From: a gamma proteobacterium symbiont of Ctena orbiculata
GTDB lineage: Bacteria > Pseudomonadota > Gammaproteobacteria > Chromatiales > Chromatiaceae
Direction of reading: 5' to 3'
Length of the DNA: 49,783 nucleotides
NCBI GenBank assembly: GCA_003094555.1
Contig: NATW01000125.1
Span: forward strand, 1-49,783
Part shown: piece by piece, positions 29,525 to 38,721 of the stretch
Numbering within the stretch: the first letter of the stretch is position 1
Layout of the letters: each line of letters starts with the position of its first letter
The notes under the pieces: model-generated
What the model was told of the DNA's origin: nothing
The model's input: the letters and a program-made list of their open reading frames with translations, nothing else
Database searches by the model: none
Made by a program: the position numbers and the translations under genes

Positions 29525-29578
29525 CAGAGCCGACTGGATTAAAGTTAACTGGCCCGAGCCGGATAGACGGGGAAAGAG

Positions 29579-30532
29579 ATGAATATCGCAACACAGGCAC
29601 AAAGCTATTTCAACGATTGGATGTCTGAAAAGACAGCCCCTAAATGGTTGGAGAAGCTGCTCACCAAGCAGCTGCCGCTGGCAGTGGCACTGTTACTGGT
29701 GTTACTGATCAGTTGGCGTGCAGCGGAGCTCACATGGAGCCTGATTCCTGTTTCTGAGGTTCAACAACAGAGGCAGAAACAAGGAGCTAATGCCATGCCA
29801 ACCGCCCAGCGACAGGGCAATGCCAATCAACTCGACAACGTGGCGAAACTGCATCTGTTTGGTATCGCAGGGGCCACCAAGACAGTAAAGAAAATCGATA
29901 CCAAGGCACCTGAAACCAGACTCAATTTGACCCTGCATGGGGTTTTTGTCGCTGATCAAGCCGAGAAGGGAGAGGCTATCATCGGAACATCGGGTAATGT
30001 GCAAAAATATTATAAAGTTGGTAATGCTGTCATGTCCGGAGTCACCTTACAGGCGGTATTCGAAGATCGCGTGGTGTTGTTGAGGAATGGGCGCTCGGAA
30101 GTGTTACGCTTTCCCAAGGTATCAAAGAGTAGACCTGTCACAAACTCCAGGGTTAGCACCAATGCTCAAAGGAGTTCGTCGAAATCGGGGTTTGGCCCGG
30201 GCGCCTCAACCGGCAATAAGAGCAAGAATCTGAGTAAGTATCGTGATCTGTTGCGCAAAGAGCCGCTGAAGATCTTTGAATATGTCCGATTTGTGCCGGT
30301 TAAATCCAGAGAAGGCATGAAGGGCTATCGCATATTGCCACAAAAGAATCGTGAACTTTACAACCAATTGGGTGTACGCCCCTCGGATCTCGTGACCTCG
30401 GTGAACGGTGTAGCTTTGTCAAATGACCAGGAAGCGATGAAGCTGATAGAAAAACTGAAGGGTGTAAGTAGTGTTCAGGTGGAAATCGTGCGTAACGGAA
30501 AACCGCAAACACTCAATTTCGATTTTAACTGA
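29579..30532 (+). CDS. gspC: Type II secretion system protein GspC
   Basis: A 317-residue bitopic protein with one membrane helix (about residues 28-50), a homology region at about 90-175 (LHLFGIAGA then LTLHGVFVA) that contacts the secretin GspD, a Ser/Lys-rich linker and a C-terminal PDZ domain at about 225-317 (GMKGYRILPQKN). GspC links the inner-membrane platform to the secretin and helps select substrates. No gspD or other gsp gene is adjacent: the next gene is on the opposite strand. The gene is therefore split from its system, or serves alone. Confidence 0.9.
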   Translation: MNIATQAQSYFNDWMSEKTAPKWLEKLLTKQLPLAVALLLVLLISWRAAELTWSLIPVSEVQQQRQKQGANAMPTAQRQGNANQLDNVAKLHLFGIAGATKTVKKIDTKAPETRLNLTLHGVFVADQAEKGEAIIGTSGNVQKYYKVGNAVMSGVTLQAVFEDRVVLLRNGRSEVLRFPKVSKSRPVTNSRVSTNAQRSSSKSGFGPGASTGNKSKNLSKYRDLLRKEPLKIFEYVRFVPVKSREGMKGYRILPQKNRELYNQLGVRPSDLVTSVNGVALSNDQEAMKLIEKLKGVSSVQVEIVRNGKPQTLNFDFN

Positions 30533-30550
30533 ATAGGGTGCATACCTTCT

Positions 30551-30576
30551 GTCCGCCAGTTATATCAATGGCGGAC
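30551..30576. terminator. Hairpin between convergent gspC and DUF971 genes
   Basis: A perfect 8-base inverted repeat, GTCCGCCA / TGGCGGAC, with a 10-base loop sits 18 bases after the gspC stop and 25 bases after the stop of the convergent gene. There is no adjoining T-run, so it is a candidate bidirectional terminator or end-protecting hairpin rather than a canonical one. Confidence 0.45.
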
Positions 30577-30601
30577 TCCAACACTAAAAAATTGCTGCTG
30601 A

Positions 30602-31240
30602 CTATATATCAGGTGTTGCGGGTGGTGTCGGGCGATTAGGCACCAATGCCACTTCATCACCATCTTCGAGGCGGGTGAAAAACTCGGCAAACTGCTTGTT
30701 GACGGTAGGCCTCAACAGTGATTCATCGAACACTTGCGCGACTTGATATCGACGCTTTCTGAGTAGTATCAATAGTTCTGAGACGGTTGTTACTGAAGGC
30801 GGCAGTAGCAACTCTTCACTCTCTTTGCCTGTTTTATTTGCCAACCAGGAGAAATAATAGAGCTTGATTCTGCGTTCCTCCTGCCCCGTTTCCTGGCGTG
30901 CGTAGCCGATGGCTTTCAGCTTTTCGAGATAGCTGTTCCAGTTTTTCTCATACTCGATGCCCAGCTTATAGAGGGTCTCCCATGAGAAGATTCCTGTGTC
31001 ATGTCCATCATCGAAGACCAGGCGTATGGCATATTGCCCCTGAGGTTCGATTTTCGTGACACTGACCGACTCCTTTCCGGTAACCGGTGAATCACTCGCT
31101 TTGACCTCCGCCGCCGTGGAGAAGACACGCAGATACTCACAGGGAAGTTCAAAGCTCATCCCATCGGAAAAGCGCAGTGCCAGCAGGCGGGATTTTTGGT
31201 GCAGATTGATCTCAATGGGGGTTGGGATCTCAGTCGACAT
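30602..31240 (-). CDS. DUF971 protein fused to a MoaD/ThiS-like domain
   Basis: A 212-residue two-domain protein. Residues about 8-115 are a DUF971 domain (gamma-butyrobetaine hydroxylase-like N-terminal fold): LALRFSDGMSFELPCEYLRV and YAIRLVFDDGHDTGIFSWETLY. Residues about 122-205 read as a MoaD/ThiS ubiquitin-like fold (KLYYFSWLANKTGKE, VSELLILLRKR, VNKQFAEFFTRLEDGDEVALVP). The end is NRPTPPATPDI, so the C-terminal diglycine needed for thiocarboxylate chemistry is absent. It may be a structural or regulatory relative rather than a sulfur carrier. DUF971 domains occur with iron-sulfur carriers, but the function here is unknown. Confidence 0.75.
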   Translation of the reverse strand: MSTEIPTPIEINLHQKSRLLALRFSDGMSFELPCEYLRVFSTAAEVKASDSPVTGKESVSVTKIEPQGQYAIRLVFDDGHDTGIFSWETLYKLGIEYEKNWNSYLEKLKAIGYARQETGQEERRIKLYYFSWLANKTGKESEELLLPPSVTTVSELLILLRKRRYQVAQVFDESLLRPTVNKQFAEFFTRLEDGDEVALVPNRPTPPATPDI

Positions 31241-31360
31241 GATTTATGTAGGCCAACAAGTTTAGACAAGGGGCAAGGATCATGTCATAGAATGGCTTTC
31301 CGCTTCAACCTGGAATTTTTTAACCCAGCCTACCTGCGTACCGGGTTAATAGTGACCATA

Positions 31361-32215
31361 TCAGCGACTGCCACCTCCCCCAACCCTGAGAAGGAGGCGA
31401 TCCATGGCGCGACTGCTGAGCAGACGTCTAAGCACTGCAAACAGATGGGTGGGAAAGGTGACGTGGTAGCGTGGTTTGGGATTGCGGCTCTCCAGGGCGT
31501 GGATGACCTTCTTGAGTACCGCTTCCGCAGGAAGGGTAAAGGGAGCGGCATGTCCCTGTTTTTCCAGCCTGCTGATCACGCCTTGGTAGTGTTGCCGATG
31601 CACAGAGTTGAGGCTGTCGATATGTTTTTCAAACATGATATGAGCATTTTCCCGAAACCGGCTTTCAATTGGTCCCGGTTCAATCAGCGAGACATGCACA
31701 CCGCTCCCGGCAAGTTCCAGCCGCAGGGTGTCACTCAATCCTTCCAGGGCGTATTTGCTGGCCACATAGGCGCCACGATAGGGTAGGGTGATAAAACCGA
31801 GAATCGAGCTGTTTTGAATGATTCGCCCCTCACCCTGACTGCGCATTGTTGGGATGACCCGGCATGTCAGCTCATGCCAGCCAAAGAGATTGGTTTCGAA
31901 TTGCTTGAGCAGTACCTCACGGCTCAGGTCCTCGACCGCTCCGGGTTGACCATAGGCACCGTTGTTGAAGAGGGCGTAAAGTCGCCCATTGGTCTGCTCA
32001 AACAGCTGCTCCACGGCTTGATCTATGGAGCTACTCTGATCCAGGTCGAGCTGGAGCGCCTCGAATCCCCGGCGCTGCAAATCCTCTACATCCTGTTCCT
32101 TTCGGGCACTGGCAAAGACACGGTAACCGCGGCTTTTCAGTCCTGCAGCGACGTTAAGACCGATGCCGCTGGAGCAGCCGGTAATAAGTATATTTTGTTC
32201 ATCTGTAATATTCAT
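31361..32215 (-). CDS. Short-chain dehydrogenase/reductase
   Basis: A 284-residue SDR enzyme. The nucleotide-binding TGCSSGIG motif is at about residues 11-18, NNGAYG near 85, and the catalytic Ser...Tyr-x-x-x-Lys is in NSSILGF...YVASKYALEG (around 134-153). The ATG at 32215 is chosen because the homologous N-terminus begins just before the first beta strand; the longer frame from 32251 adds 12 residues with no ribosome site. The substrate is unknown. The C-terminal extension (PRYHVTFPTHLFAVLRRLL) is typical of the retinol-dehydrogenase-like 17-beta group. The gene is divergent from the motor genes. Confidence 0.9.
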   Translation of the reverse strand: MNITDEQNILITGCSSGIGLNVAAGLKSRGYRVFASARKEQDVEDLQRRGFEALQLDLDQSSSIDQAVEQLFEQTNGRLYALFNNGAYGQPGAVEDLSREVLLKQFETNLFGWHELTCRVIPTMRSQGEGRIIQNSSILGFITLPYRGAYVASKYALEGLSDTLRLELAGSGVHVSLIEPGPIESRFRENAHIMFEKHIDSLNSVHRQHYQGVISRLEKQGHAAPFTLPAEAVLKKVIHALESRNPKPRYHVTFPTHLFAVLRRLLSSRAMDRLLLRVGGGGSR

Positions 32216-32326
32216 ATAACTTCTTGAATTTTTAGTAACAATTCGTCTCATAATAGTCTGTTGTACAGCCAGATCCTGCCAACTACAGCAACAAATATCT
32301 GGCCCCCATCCAGGGTCTTGGGGAAT

Positions 32327-32353
32327 TAAAGTTTGACCGCTTCCTACCGCTAA
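32327..32353 (+). promoter_or_regulatory. Sigma-28 (FliA) promoter of the motor genes
   Basis: TAAAGTTT (32327-32334) is a perfect match to the sigma-28 -35 box. After exactly 11 bases comes ACCGCTAA (32346-32353), 6 of 8 matches to the -10 box GCCGATAA. It lies about 115 bases before the GTG of the MotA-type gene, which fits class III flagellar control. Confidence 0.75.
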
Positions 32354-32467
32354 AACAAACAGATTGGAATCGTAGCTTTTTACCTTTGAACGAACCGGGA
32401 CGGATTGCTCTCAGGCAGCTGCTTATAGATGCAACACAACAGCAACGGGGATTCGGAGAAATAATCG

Positions 32468-33226
32468 GTGGATATTGCTACTCTGGTTGGTCTTTTGGGT
32501 GGTTTCGGCATCATCATCGGGGCAATTGCTTCCGGTGGCGACGTCATGTTGTTTGTGAATGTTCCATCGTTATTGATTGTGGTGGGAGGGACCTTCATGG
32601 TGACCTTGATGCAGGTCTCCCTGGGGGACTTTCTCGGTTCCTTCAGCATCGGAATGAAGGCCTTTTTCTACAAGACCGATGATCCAAAAAAACTCATCGA
32701 CGAGGCTGTGGAGCTGGCGGATATCGCACGCAAGAATGGATTGCTGGCCCTGGAAGGGCAGGAGATCGGCAATCAATTTCTCCAGCAGGGTATCAGCCTG
32801 TGTGTGGACGGACACGATCCGGTGTTGGTCAACAAGCTGTTGACCAAGGATATCGACTTGACAATTCAACGCCACGAGGTCGGCCAGACCATGTTCAAGA
32901 ATATGGCGACCATGGCACCGGCCATGGGCATGATCGGCACCCTGGTGGGGTTGGTGCAGATGCTGGCGAATATGTCGGATCCCGCCAGTATCGGACCTGC
33001 CATGGCAGTCGCACTGTTGACGACTCTGTATGGCGCCGTGATTGCGAATGCCTTCGCACAACCCATCTCCGACAAACTGGCCCGGGCCAGTGCTATGGAA
33101 AAGACCAACAAGTCCCTGATCATGGAAACAATCTCCGGCATCCAGGAGGGAATGAATCCACGCGTATTGGAACAGCTCCTGAGTACCTACCTTCCCACCG
33201 GTAAACGTCCGGTTCAGGAATCCTAG
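32468..33226 (+). CDS. pomA: Flagellar motor stator protein, PomA/MotA type
   Basis: A 252-residue stator subunit with four membrane helices. The start VDIATLVGLLGGFGIIIGAI (GTG start, GGAGAA upstream) and the helix 3-4 block MATMAPAMGMIGTLVGL resemble Vibrio PomA more than E. coli MotA. PomA-PomB complexes conduct sodium ions to drive rotation. The cytoplasmic loop at about 60-145 holds the charged residues that contact the rotor FliG. It is followed by the MotB-type partner after three bases. Confidence 0.92.
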   Translation: MDIATLVGLLGGFGIIIGAIASGGDVMLFVNVPSLLIVVGGTFMVTLMQVSLGDFLGSFSIGMKAFFYKTDDPKKLIDEAVELADIARKNGLLALEGQEIGNQFLQQGISLCVDGHDPVLVNKLLTKDIDLTIQRHEVGQTMFKNMATMAPAMGMIGTLVGLVQMLANMSDPASIGPAMAVALLTTLYGAVIANAFAQPISDKLARASAMEKTNKSLIMETISGIQEGMNPRVLEQLLSTYLPTGKRPVQES

Positions 33227-33229
33227 GTA

Positions 33230-34123
33230 ATGGCAGACGAGTGCCCGAAATGTCCTGACGGCCTGCCGCCCTGGTTGGCGACCTTTGCAGATTTGATGTC
33301 GCTGCTGATGTGCTTCTTCGTCTTGCTACTCTCCTTTGCGGAGGTGGATGCCCAACGATTCAAGAAAATGGCGGAATCCATGAAGGATGCCTTCGGTGTG
33401 CAGCGGGAGATTCCGGCACTCGAGGTGGTAAAAGGCACCAGCGTGATCATGCAGGAATACAGTCCAGGCACGCCTGAACCCTCCCCCCTGCAAGAGCTCC
33501 GCCAGCAGACATCAGATCTGGAACAGGAGTTTCTCAAGACTGAGGAACAGGATCAGCGTGATGAGGCTCAGGACCCGCAAGACCTGGATATCGACGTGGC
33601 AAAGGCAGCGATGCAGGCGCAGATCGAGAAAGAGGTCGAGGAGCAGGCAGAGCAGTTGCAGGAGATGCTGGATAGTGAAATTGAGGGGGGGTTGCTGGAT
33701 GTGGAGACAGAGGAAACAAAAATCATTATCCGCATCCAGGAAAAGGGCTCATTTCCATCGGGACGGGCTGCCCTCAACCCCGAATTCTTCGAAGTAATTT
33801 CCAAGATAACAGATGTAATCGCGAATACCCCTGGTAAGATCATTGTTGCAGGTCATACGGACAACATACCCATATCCACCCGACGTTTTCGCTCGAATTG
33901 GGAACTCTCTTCAGCCCGGGCAGTGACCGTTGTCCACGCCATGCTGAGTAATGCGGCCATTGATCAAGGGCGCTTTCTGATCCAAGGATATGCCGATTCT
34001 AAGCCACTGGTAGCCAATGATACGAGTGAGAACAGGGCACAGAACAGGCGTGTCGAGCTTGTGATCCAGCGTGGTGAGGATCAGGATAGCGGTGAGGTGA
34101 TCAAGGCCAGTGAACCAGAGTGA
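33230..34123 (+). CDS. motB: Flagellar motor stator protein, PomB/MotB type
   Basis: A 297-residue stator subunit. The single helix reads LATFADLMSLLMCFFVLLLS with the ion-binding aspartate at D21, as in PomB. A glutamate-rich coiled linker (about 85-150) is followed by an OmpA-like peptidoglycan-binding domain with VAGHTDNIPISTRRF and NRRVELVIQR. The N-terminal CPKC pair resembles the cysteine-containing start of Vibrio PomB. It anchors the stator to the wall. It lies three bases after pomA. Confidence 0.93.
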   Translation: MADECPKCPDGLPPWLATFADLMSLLMCFFVLLLSFAEVDAQRFKKMAESMKDAFGVQREIPALEVVKGTSVIMQEYSPGTPEPSPLQELRQQTSDLEQEFLKTEEQDQRDEAQDPQDLDIDVAKAAMQAQIEKEVEEQAEQLQEMLDSEIEGGLLDVETEETKIIIRIQEKGSFPSGRAALNPEFFEVISKITDVIANTPGKIIVAGHTDNIPISTRRFRSNWELSSARAVTVVHAMLSNAAIDQGRFLIQGYADSKPLVANDTSENRAQNRRVELVIQRGEDQDSGEVIKASEPE

Positions 34124-34146
34124 AAGCTGGAGAGGAGTGTTGACAG

Positions 34147-34761
34147 ATGATGAATGATGAGAAGGGAATGTCCCAGGATGAACGTAGAGAGTTTTTCCGC
34201 ATCGATGATTCGATACAGGTCAACTATCGTGCGATCAAGCGGAATGAGTTACCCCAAAGCATCGATGAGAAGCTCCAAGGGACGGACAGATTTACAGTAA
34301 TGACCCGCTTGCAGAACATCAGTCAGCACCTGTCTGCCCCCCTGCACCGTATCGAGCAGCGCGACCCTGATGTTGCTGACTATCTCAAGGCATTGGATGA
34401 AAAGGTCAATCTGCTGGGTCAGAGTTTTCTGGCCCAGGAGAATGATCTTTTAGCACGTCCCTCACGCTCGGTTAATCTCAGCGCCGGCGGCCTTGCCATG
34501 GATATCACCGAGAAGCTGGAGGTGGGCAGCCTGGTTGAGATCAAGCTGCTGCTGCTACCTTCCTATACTGGGGTAGTGGCCTATGGCGAGGTGGTTGGTA
34601 TAGATGAAGTGACCTCTGGAGATGGTACCTATCCCTACCATACCCGGATCAATTTCACCCTCATCCGCAACAGTGACCAGGATGCCTTGATCCGCCATAT
34701 TACACGCCGGCAAGGTGAGATGCTGCGCCAGCGCAGAGAAAAACTGGATCAGGAACAGTAG
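34147..34761 (+). CDS. PilZ-domain protein
   Basis: A 204-residue protein. A motif of the RxxxR type (RREFFR, residues 13-18) lies at its start and SVNLSAGGLAMD at about 112-123 gives the D/N-x-S-x-x-G part, together the c-di-GMP-binding signature of PilZ domains. The middle (about 45-100) is helical. It starts 23 bases after motB in the same direction, so it is probably in the sigma-28 transcript. This suggests a c-di-GMP-responsive factor acting on the motor, similar in logic to YcgR, although the domain order differs. Function is inferred. Confidence 0.85.
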   Translation: MMNDEKGMSQDERREFFRIDDSIQVNYRAIKRNELPQSIDEKLQGTDRFTVMTRLQNISQHLSAPLHRIEQRDPDVADYLKALDEKVNLLGQSFLAQENDLLARPSRSVNLSAGGLAMDITEKLEVGSLVEIKLLLLPSYTGVVAYGEVVGIDEVTSGDGTYPYHTRINFTLIRNSDQDALIRHITRRQGEMLRQRREKLDQEQ

Positions 34762-34978
34762 TCTCCACCGTCTAAGACTTTTAGTCGGGCTGTCGGAAGT
34801 GCCGGGATCAGAAGCAACCACTCTCTTGCTTGTGATCTGTGCCGCGCCTGGTGAAGACCGTCACCCGACGATTCTGTCTTGAAATGTCGTTTATCACTCC
34901 CAATATGTTAGGATTCCCCGATTCGGCGGCGCTGCAAGCGACCATGGCGCCGCAACCGAACAATTGAGGAAACCTGAT

Positions 34979-35263
34979 ATGCCAATTTATGAATATCGCT
35001 GTGAGGCTTGTGAGCATGAGCTGGAAGCCATCCAGAAGATGAGTGATCCAGTGCTTTCCGAATGCCCGGAATGTAAGCGTGACAGCCTCAAAAAGGTGAT
35101 TTCCGCAGCCGCTTTTCGGCTCAAGGGGAGCGGTTGGTATGAGACCGATTTCAAGGGTGGAAGCAAGAAAAACATCCACGATAACGGAGGCAACGAGGCT
35201 AAGACAACCAAGACCGAAAGCAAACCGGCAAGTTGCAGCGGTGGTAGCTGCGGGTGCCACTAA
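34979..35263 (+). CDS. FmdB family zinc-ribbon protein
   Basis: A 94-residue protein starting MPIYEYRCEACEHELEAIQ, with two CxxC pairs (CEAC and CPEC) forming a small zinc ribbon; a second cysteine cluster, CSGGSCGCH, closes the protein. The FmdB family is named after a putative regulator of formamidase; its real role is not known. It commonly sits upstream of a DUF502 protein and aspS, exactly as here. A GAGGAAA ribosome site precedes the ATG. Confidence 0.92.
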   Translation: MPIYEYRCEACEHELEAIQKMSDPVLSECPECKRDSLKKVISAAAFRLKGSGWYETDFKGGSKKNIHDNGGNEAKTTKTESKPASCSGGSCGCH

Positions 35264-35284
35264 ACACCTATCGGAATTTTTAAA

Positions 35285-35911
35285 ATGAGCTTCCTACGCC
35301 GCTACCTGGTGGCAGGCCTGCTGGTCTGGTTGCCCCTTGGGGCCACCTTTCTGGTCATCAACCTGCTGGTCAGCTGGATGGACACCAGCCTGTTGCTGCT
35401 GCCCGAGGCCTACCGCCCCGATAATCTGTTCGGTTTTCACATTCCCGGACTGGGGGTTCTGCTCTCACTGCTGATTCTGCTCCTCACCGGCCTGGTGGCC
35501 GCCAATCTGTTCGGCCGCAAATTGGTGAGCATGTGGGAGAGACTGCTGGCCCGGATACCGCTGGTCAGATCGGTCTACTCCGCGGTCAAGCAGATGGTCG
35601 AGACCATGTTTGCCGATAAGGGTAAATCCTTTCGTAAGGTGGTATTGGTGGAGTTCCCCCGGCGTGGACTCTGGACCCTCGCTTTCCTGACCAGCGAAGA
35701 GAACGGTGCAGTCCAGCAGGTGACCGGTCGGGATGTGGTGAATGTCTATATTCCCACCACACCGAACCCCACCGGCGGCTATTTCGTCCTGGTACCGAAA
35801 GAAGATATCCGCGAAGTGGATATGAGTGTCGATGACGGATTGAAGATGCTACTCTCCATGGGGGCGGTCAATCCAGACGATGGGCTTGCAGAGGCAGAGG
35901 TCAAGCCGTAA
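35285..35911 (+). CDS. DUF502 family membrane protein
   Basis: A 208-residue protein with two N-terminal membrane helices (about residues 5-28 and 55-78) followed by a soluble domain containing RIPLVRSVYSAVKQMVETMF and VYIPTTPNPTGGYFVLVP, the DUF502 signatures. Function is unknown. Conserved neighbourhood with FmdB and aspS is the main clue. It starts 21 bases after FmdB, so they are likely co-transcribed. Confidence 0.92.
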   Translation: MSFLRRYLVAGLLVWLPLGATFLVINLLVSWMDTSLLLLPEAYRPDNLFGFHIPGLGVLLSLLILLLTGLVAANLFGRKLVSMWERLLARIPLVRSVYSAVKQMVETMFADKGKSFRKVVLVEFPRRGLWTLAFLTSEENGAVQQVTGRDVVNVYIPTTPNPTGGYFVLVPKEDIREVDMSVDDGLKMLLSMGAVNPDDGLAEAEVKP

Positions 35912-36000
35912 CATTCCCGCTTTTTAGCCCGTTTGGAGTGATTACCCGTCAACCATAAGGTGACTGGGTAATTATCAGCGGATTCTCACAGGAAATTTCC

Positions 36001-37788
36001 ATGCGCAGTCACTATTGTGGACAGATCAACAGCTCTCATATCGGCCAGGAAGTAGAACTTTGTGGTTGGGTGCACCGAAGACGTGATCACGGTGGGGTCA
36101 TTTTCATCGACCTGCGGGATCGGGAGGGCCTGGTTCAGGTGGTCTACGATCCTGACCTGCCGGATGTCTTCAGCATTGCCGAGCATGTGCGCAATGAATA
36201 TGTACTACGCATCAAAGGTCGGGTCAGAGCCAGGCCCGAGGGTACGGTAAATCCCGATCTGCCCACCGGTGAGATCGAGATCCTGGGATTGGAGTTGGAG
36301 GTGCTGAATCGTGCAGAAACACCGCCATTCCAGTTGGATGAGCATGAAAATGTCTCCGAAGAGATACGCCTGCGCTACCGTTATATCGACCTGCGCCGTC
36401 CCGAGATGCTGGAGAAGATCCGTACCCGCGCCAGGGTGACCCAGGTTCTGCGCCGTTTTCTGGATGAGAATGGATTCCTGGATATCGAGACACCGATGCT
36501 CACCAAGGCGACGCCCGAAGGGGCACGTGACTACCTGGTGCCCAGCCGCACCCATCCAGGATCTTTTTTTGCCTTGCCCCAGTCGCCACAGCTCTTCAAG
36601 CAACTGCTGATGATGTCGGGGATGGATCGCTACTATCAGATCGTACGCTGTTTTCGCGACGAGGATCTACGCGCCGACAGGCAGCCCGAGTTTACCCAGC
36701 TCGATATCGAGACCTCCTTTCTCGACGAGGATGAGATCATCCAGATCAATGAGGAGATGATTCGTCAGCTATTCAAAGAGATACTGGATGTGGATCTGGC
36801 CAATCCCTTTCCCCGCATGAGCTACGACGAGGCGCTGGAGCGCTACGGATCGGATCGCCCCGATCTTCGCGTGCCCCTTGAGCTGGTGGATTTGCGGGAC
36901 CTGATGAAAGAGGTTGAGTTCAAGGTCTTTTCCGGTCCTGCAAAGGATCCCAAAGGTCGCGTAGTGGCCCTGAAGGTGCCTGGTGGCAGCTCTCTCAGTC
37001 GTAAGCAGATCGACGAATACACCAAATTCGTCGGGATCTACGGCGCCAAGGGACTGGCCTATATCAAAGTCAACGAGATCGCCAAAGGGGTAGAAGGCCT
37101 GCAGTCGCCGATCCTCAAGTTCCTCCCGGTGGAGGTGGCCGAAGCGATATTGCAGCGCACCCAGGCCAAAGACGGCGACCTGATCTTCTTCGGCGCCGAC
37201 AAGACCCAGGTGGTGAATGAATCCCTGGGTGCACTGCGGGTCAAGCTGGGGCATGATCTGGAGCTGTTGCAAGGGGAGTGGCAACCCCTCTGGGTGGTGG
37301 ATTTCCCCATGTTCGAATGGGATGAACAGCACGATCGCTGGACACCGCTGCATCATCCGTTCACCTCCCCCAAGCTGGATCAGTTGGAGGTGCTCGAGAA
37401 CGACCCCGGCGCCTGCAAGTCAAGGGCCTACGACATGGTCATGAACGGGGTCGAACTGGGTGGTGGCTCGATCCGTATCCATCAACAGGAGGTGCAGCAG
37501 AAGATTTTCAAGCTGCTGGAGATCAGCGAAGAGGAGGCTGAGGAGAAGTTCGGTTTTCTGTTGACCGCCTTGCAGTTCGGTTGTCCTCCACACGGTGGTC
37601 TGGCTTTCGGTCTGGATCGCCTGGTCATGCTGTTGACAGATTCCGCATCGATCCGGGAAGTGATGGCCTTCCCCAAGACCCAGACTGCGGCCTGTCAACT
37701 CACCTCCGCACCCTCGGAGGTCGGCGCCGACCAGTTGCGTGAGCTCTCTATCCGGGTCCGTAAGCCGGTCAGTGAAGAGAGCAAATAA
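36001..37788 (+). CDS. aspS: Aspartyl-tRNA synthetase (non-discriminating type)
   Basis: A 595-residue bacterial-type class II synthetase with the N-terminal anticodon-binding OB fold ([19 protein letters not shown], residues 22-40), the catalytic core ([18 protein letters not shown]) with an inserted GAD domain (about 290-420), and the class II motif 3 in [12 protein letters not shown]. Position 30 is His; in P. aeruginosa the same His (H31) belongs to an AspRS that also charges tRNA-Asn, while E. coli has Leu. The enzyme therefore probably also makes Asp-tRNA-Asn for GatCAB. It is followed by an overlapping nudB. Confidence 0.96.
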   Translation: MRSHYCGQINSSHIGQEVELCGWVHRRRDHGGVIFIDLRDREGLVQVVYDPDLPDVFSIAEHVRNEYVLRIKGRVRARPEGTVNPDLPTGEIEILGLELEVLNRAETPPFQLDEHENVSEEIRLRYRYIDLRRPEMLEKIRTRARVTQVLRRFLDENGFLDIETPMLTKATPEGARDYLVPSRTHPGSFFALPQSPQLFKQLLMMSGMDRYYQIVRCFRDEDLRADRQPEFTQLDIETSFLDEDEIIQINEEMIRQLFKEILDVDLANPFPRMSYDEALERYGSDRPDLRVPLELVDLRDLMKEVEFKVFSGPAKDPKGRVVALKVPGGSSLSRKQIDEYTKFVGIYGAKGLAYIKVNEIAKGVEGLQSPILKFLPVEVAEAILQRTQAKDGDLIFFGADKTQVVNESLGALRVKLGHDLELLQGEWQPLWVVDFPMFEWDEQHDRWTPLHHPFTSPKLDQLEVLENDPGACKSRAYDMVMNGVELGGGSIRIHQQEVQQKIFKLLEISEEEAEEKFGFLLTALQFGCPPHGGLAFGLDRLVMLLTDSASIREVMAFPKTQTAACQLTSAPSEVGADQLRELSIRVRKPVSEESK

Positions 37789-38206
37789 ACGTCCAGAATC
37801 GGTCCTGGTTGTGGTCTATACCGCAGCCGGAGAGATATTGATGCTGCGTCGATCCCACCCCAGGGATTTCTGGCAGTCAGTGACCGGAAGCCTGGAGTGG
37901 GGCGAGTCTTCGGTTCAGGCAGCGCGCCGGGAACTCTACGAGGAGACAGGGATACAGGCCGGCGTGGCCTTGCTCGACCTTGCCTGTAATGAGAGCTTCC
38001 CCATTCTTCCCGCCTGGCGCTCCCGCTACGGGCCCAGTGTACACGCCAACAGGGAGCACTGGTTCTCGGTGATGTTGCCCTTCCGGCGACAGCCCAGGCT
38101 GCATCCCGGAGAGCATGCCGAATATCGCTGGGTTCCCTATACCCAGGCCCTGCAATTGGCCACATCCTGGACCAATCGCAAGGCCATTCGATACATATTC
38201 AGCTAG
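37772..38206 (+). CDS. nudB: Dihydroneopterin triphosphate diphosphatase
   Basis: A 144-residue Nudix hydrolase removing pyrophosphate from dihydroneopterin triphosphate in folate synthesis. The Nudix box [17 protein letters not shown] then YEETGI is complete, and FWQSVTGS matches E. coli NudB. The likely start is the GTG at 37772, inside the last codons of aspS, giving [16 protein letters not shown], close to E. coli NudB. The longer frame from 37739 adds 11 unsupported residues. The aspS-nudB overlap indicates translational coupling. Confidence 0.92.
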   Translation: MKRANKRPESVLVVVYTAAGEILMLRRSHPRDFWQSVTGSLEWGESSVQAARRELYEETGIQAGVALLDLACNESFPILPAWRSRYGPSVHANREHWFSVMLPFRRQPRLHPGEHAEYRWVPYTQALQLATSWTNRKAIRYIFS

Positions 38207-38313
38207 TGTCCGTGCGGAAATAGCTGGATTTGCGCGATCCTCCGGCGCCCCAATAGCAGATCCCTATGCTAACCTGGCTTACGCGGCATTGAATTTCATC
38301 AAGGAGGCTTGAT

Positions 38314-38721
38314 ATGCCTGAGACGATCCTTTTGGAAACCGATACCCGCGAGACCCTCGTGGACATCACCAGTGAAGTGGAGGCTGTGGTTGTACGCAGC
38401 GGTATTCAGCAGGGTCTGGTCAATGTCTACGCCCAGGGGGCGACCGCAGCGATCATGATCCAGGAGAACTGGGATGAGAGTGTGCAGACCGATGTGGTCA
38501 ATCTGTTGCGTAAGATGATTCCCCAGGGTGTCTGGCTGCACGACGCCCAGGATGGCAATGGCGACAGTCATCTCAAGGCTGGATTGGTGGGACCGTCCGA
38601 GACCATTCCCATCATCAGTGGGAAGTTGGGTCTGTCACGCTGGCAGAATATCTTCTTTTGCGAGTTCGATGGTCCCAGAAGAGATCGTAAGGTTGTATGC
38701 ACAATAGTGTCAGAATCGTGA
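38314..38721 (+). CDS. yjbQ: YjbQ/UPF0047 family protein
   Basis: A 135-residue protein of the YjbQ (UPF0047) family. Typical segments are VVRSGIQQGLVNVYAQGATAA, NGDSHLKAGLVGPSETIP and WQNIFFCEFDGPR; the histidine in DSHLKA and nearby residues line a conserved site. Members can weakly replace thiamine-phosphate synthase in E. coli, but the true role is not settled. It has a strong AAGGAGG ribosome site and stands as a single gene after nudB. Confidence 0.93.
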   Translation: MPETILLETDTRETLVDITSEVEAVVVRSGIQQGLVNVYAQGATAAIMIQENWDESVQTDVVNLLRKMIPQGVWLHDAQDGNGDSHLKAGLVGPSETIPIISGKLGLSRWQNIFFCEFDGPRRDRKVVCTIVSES

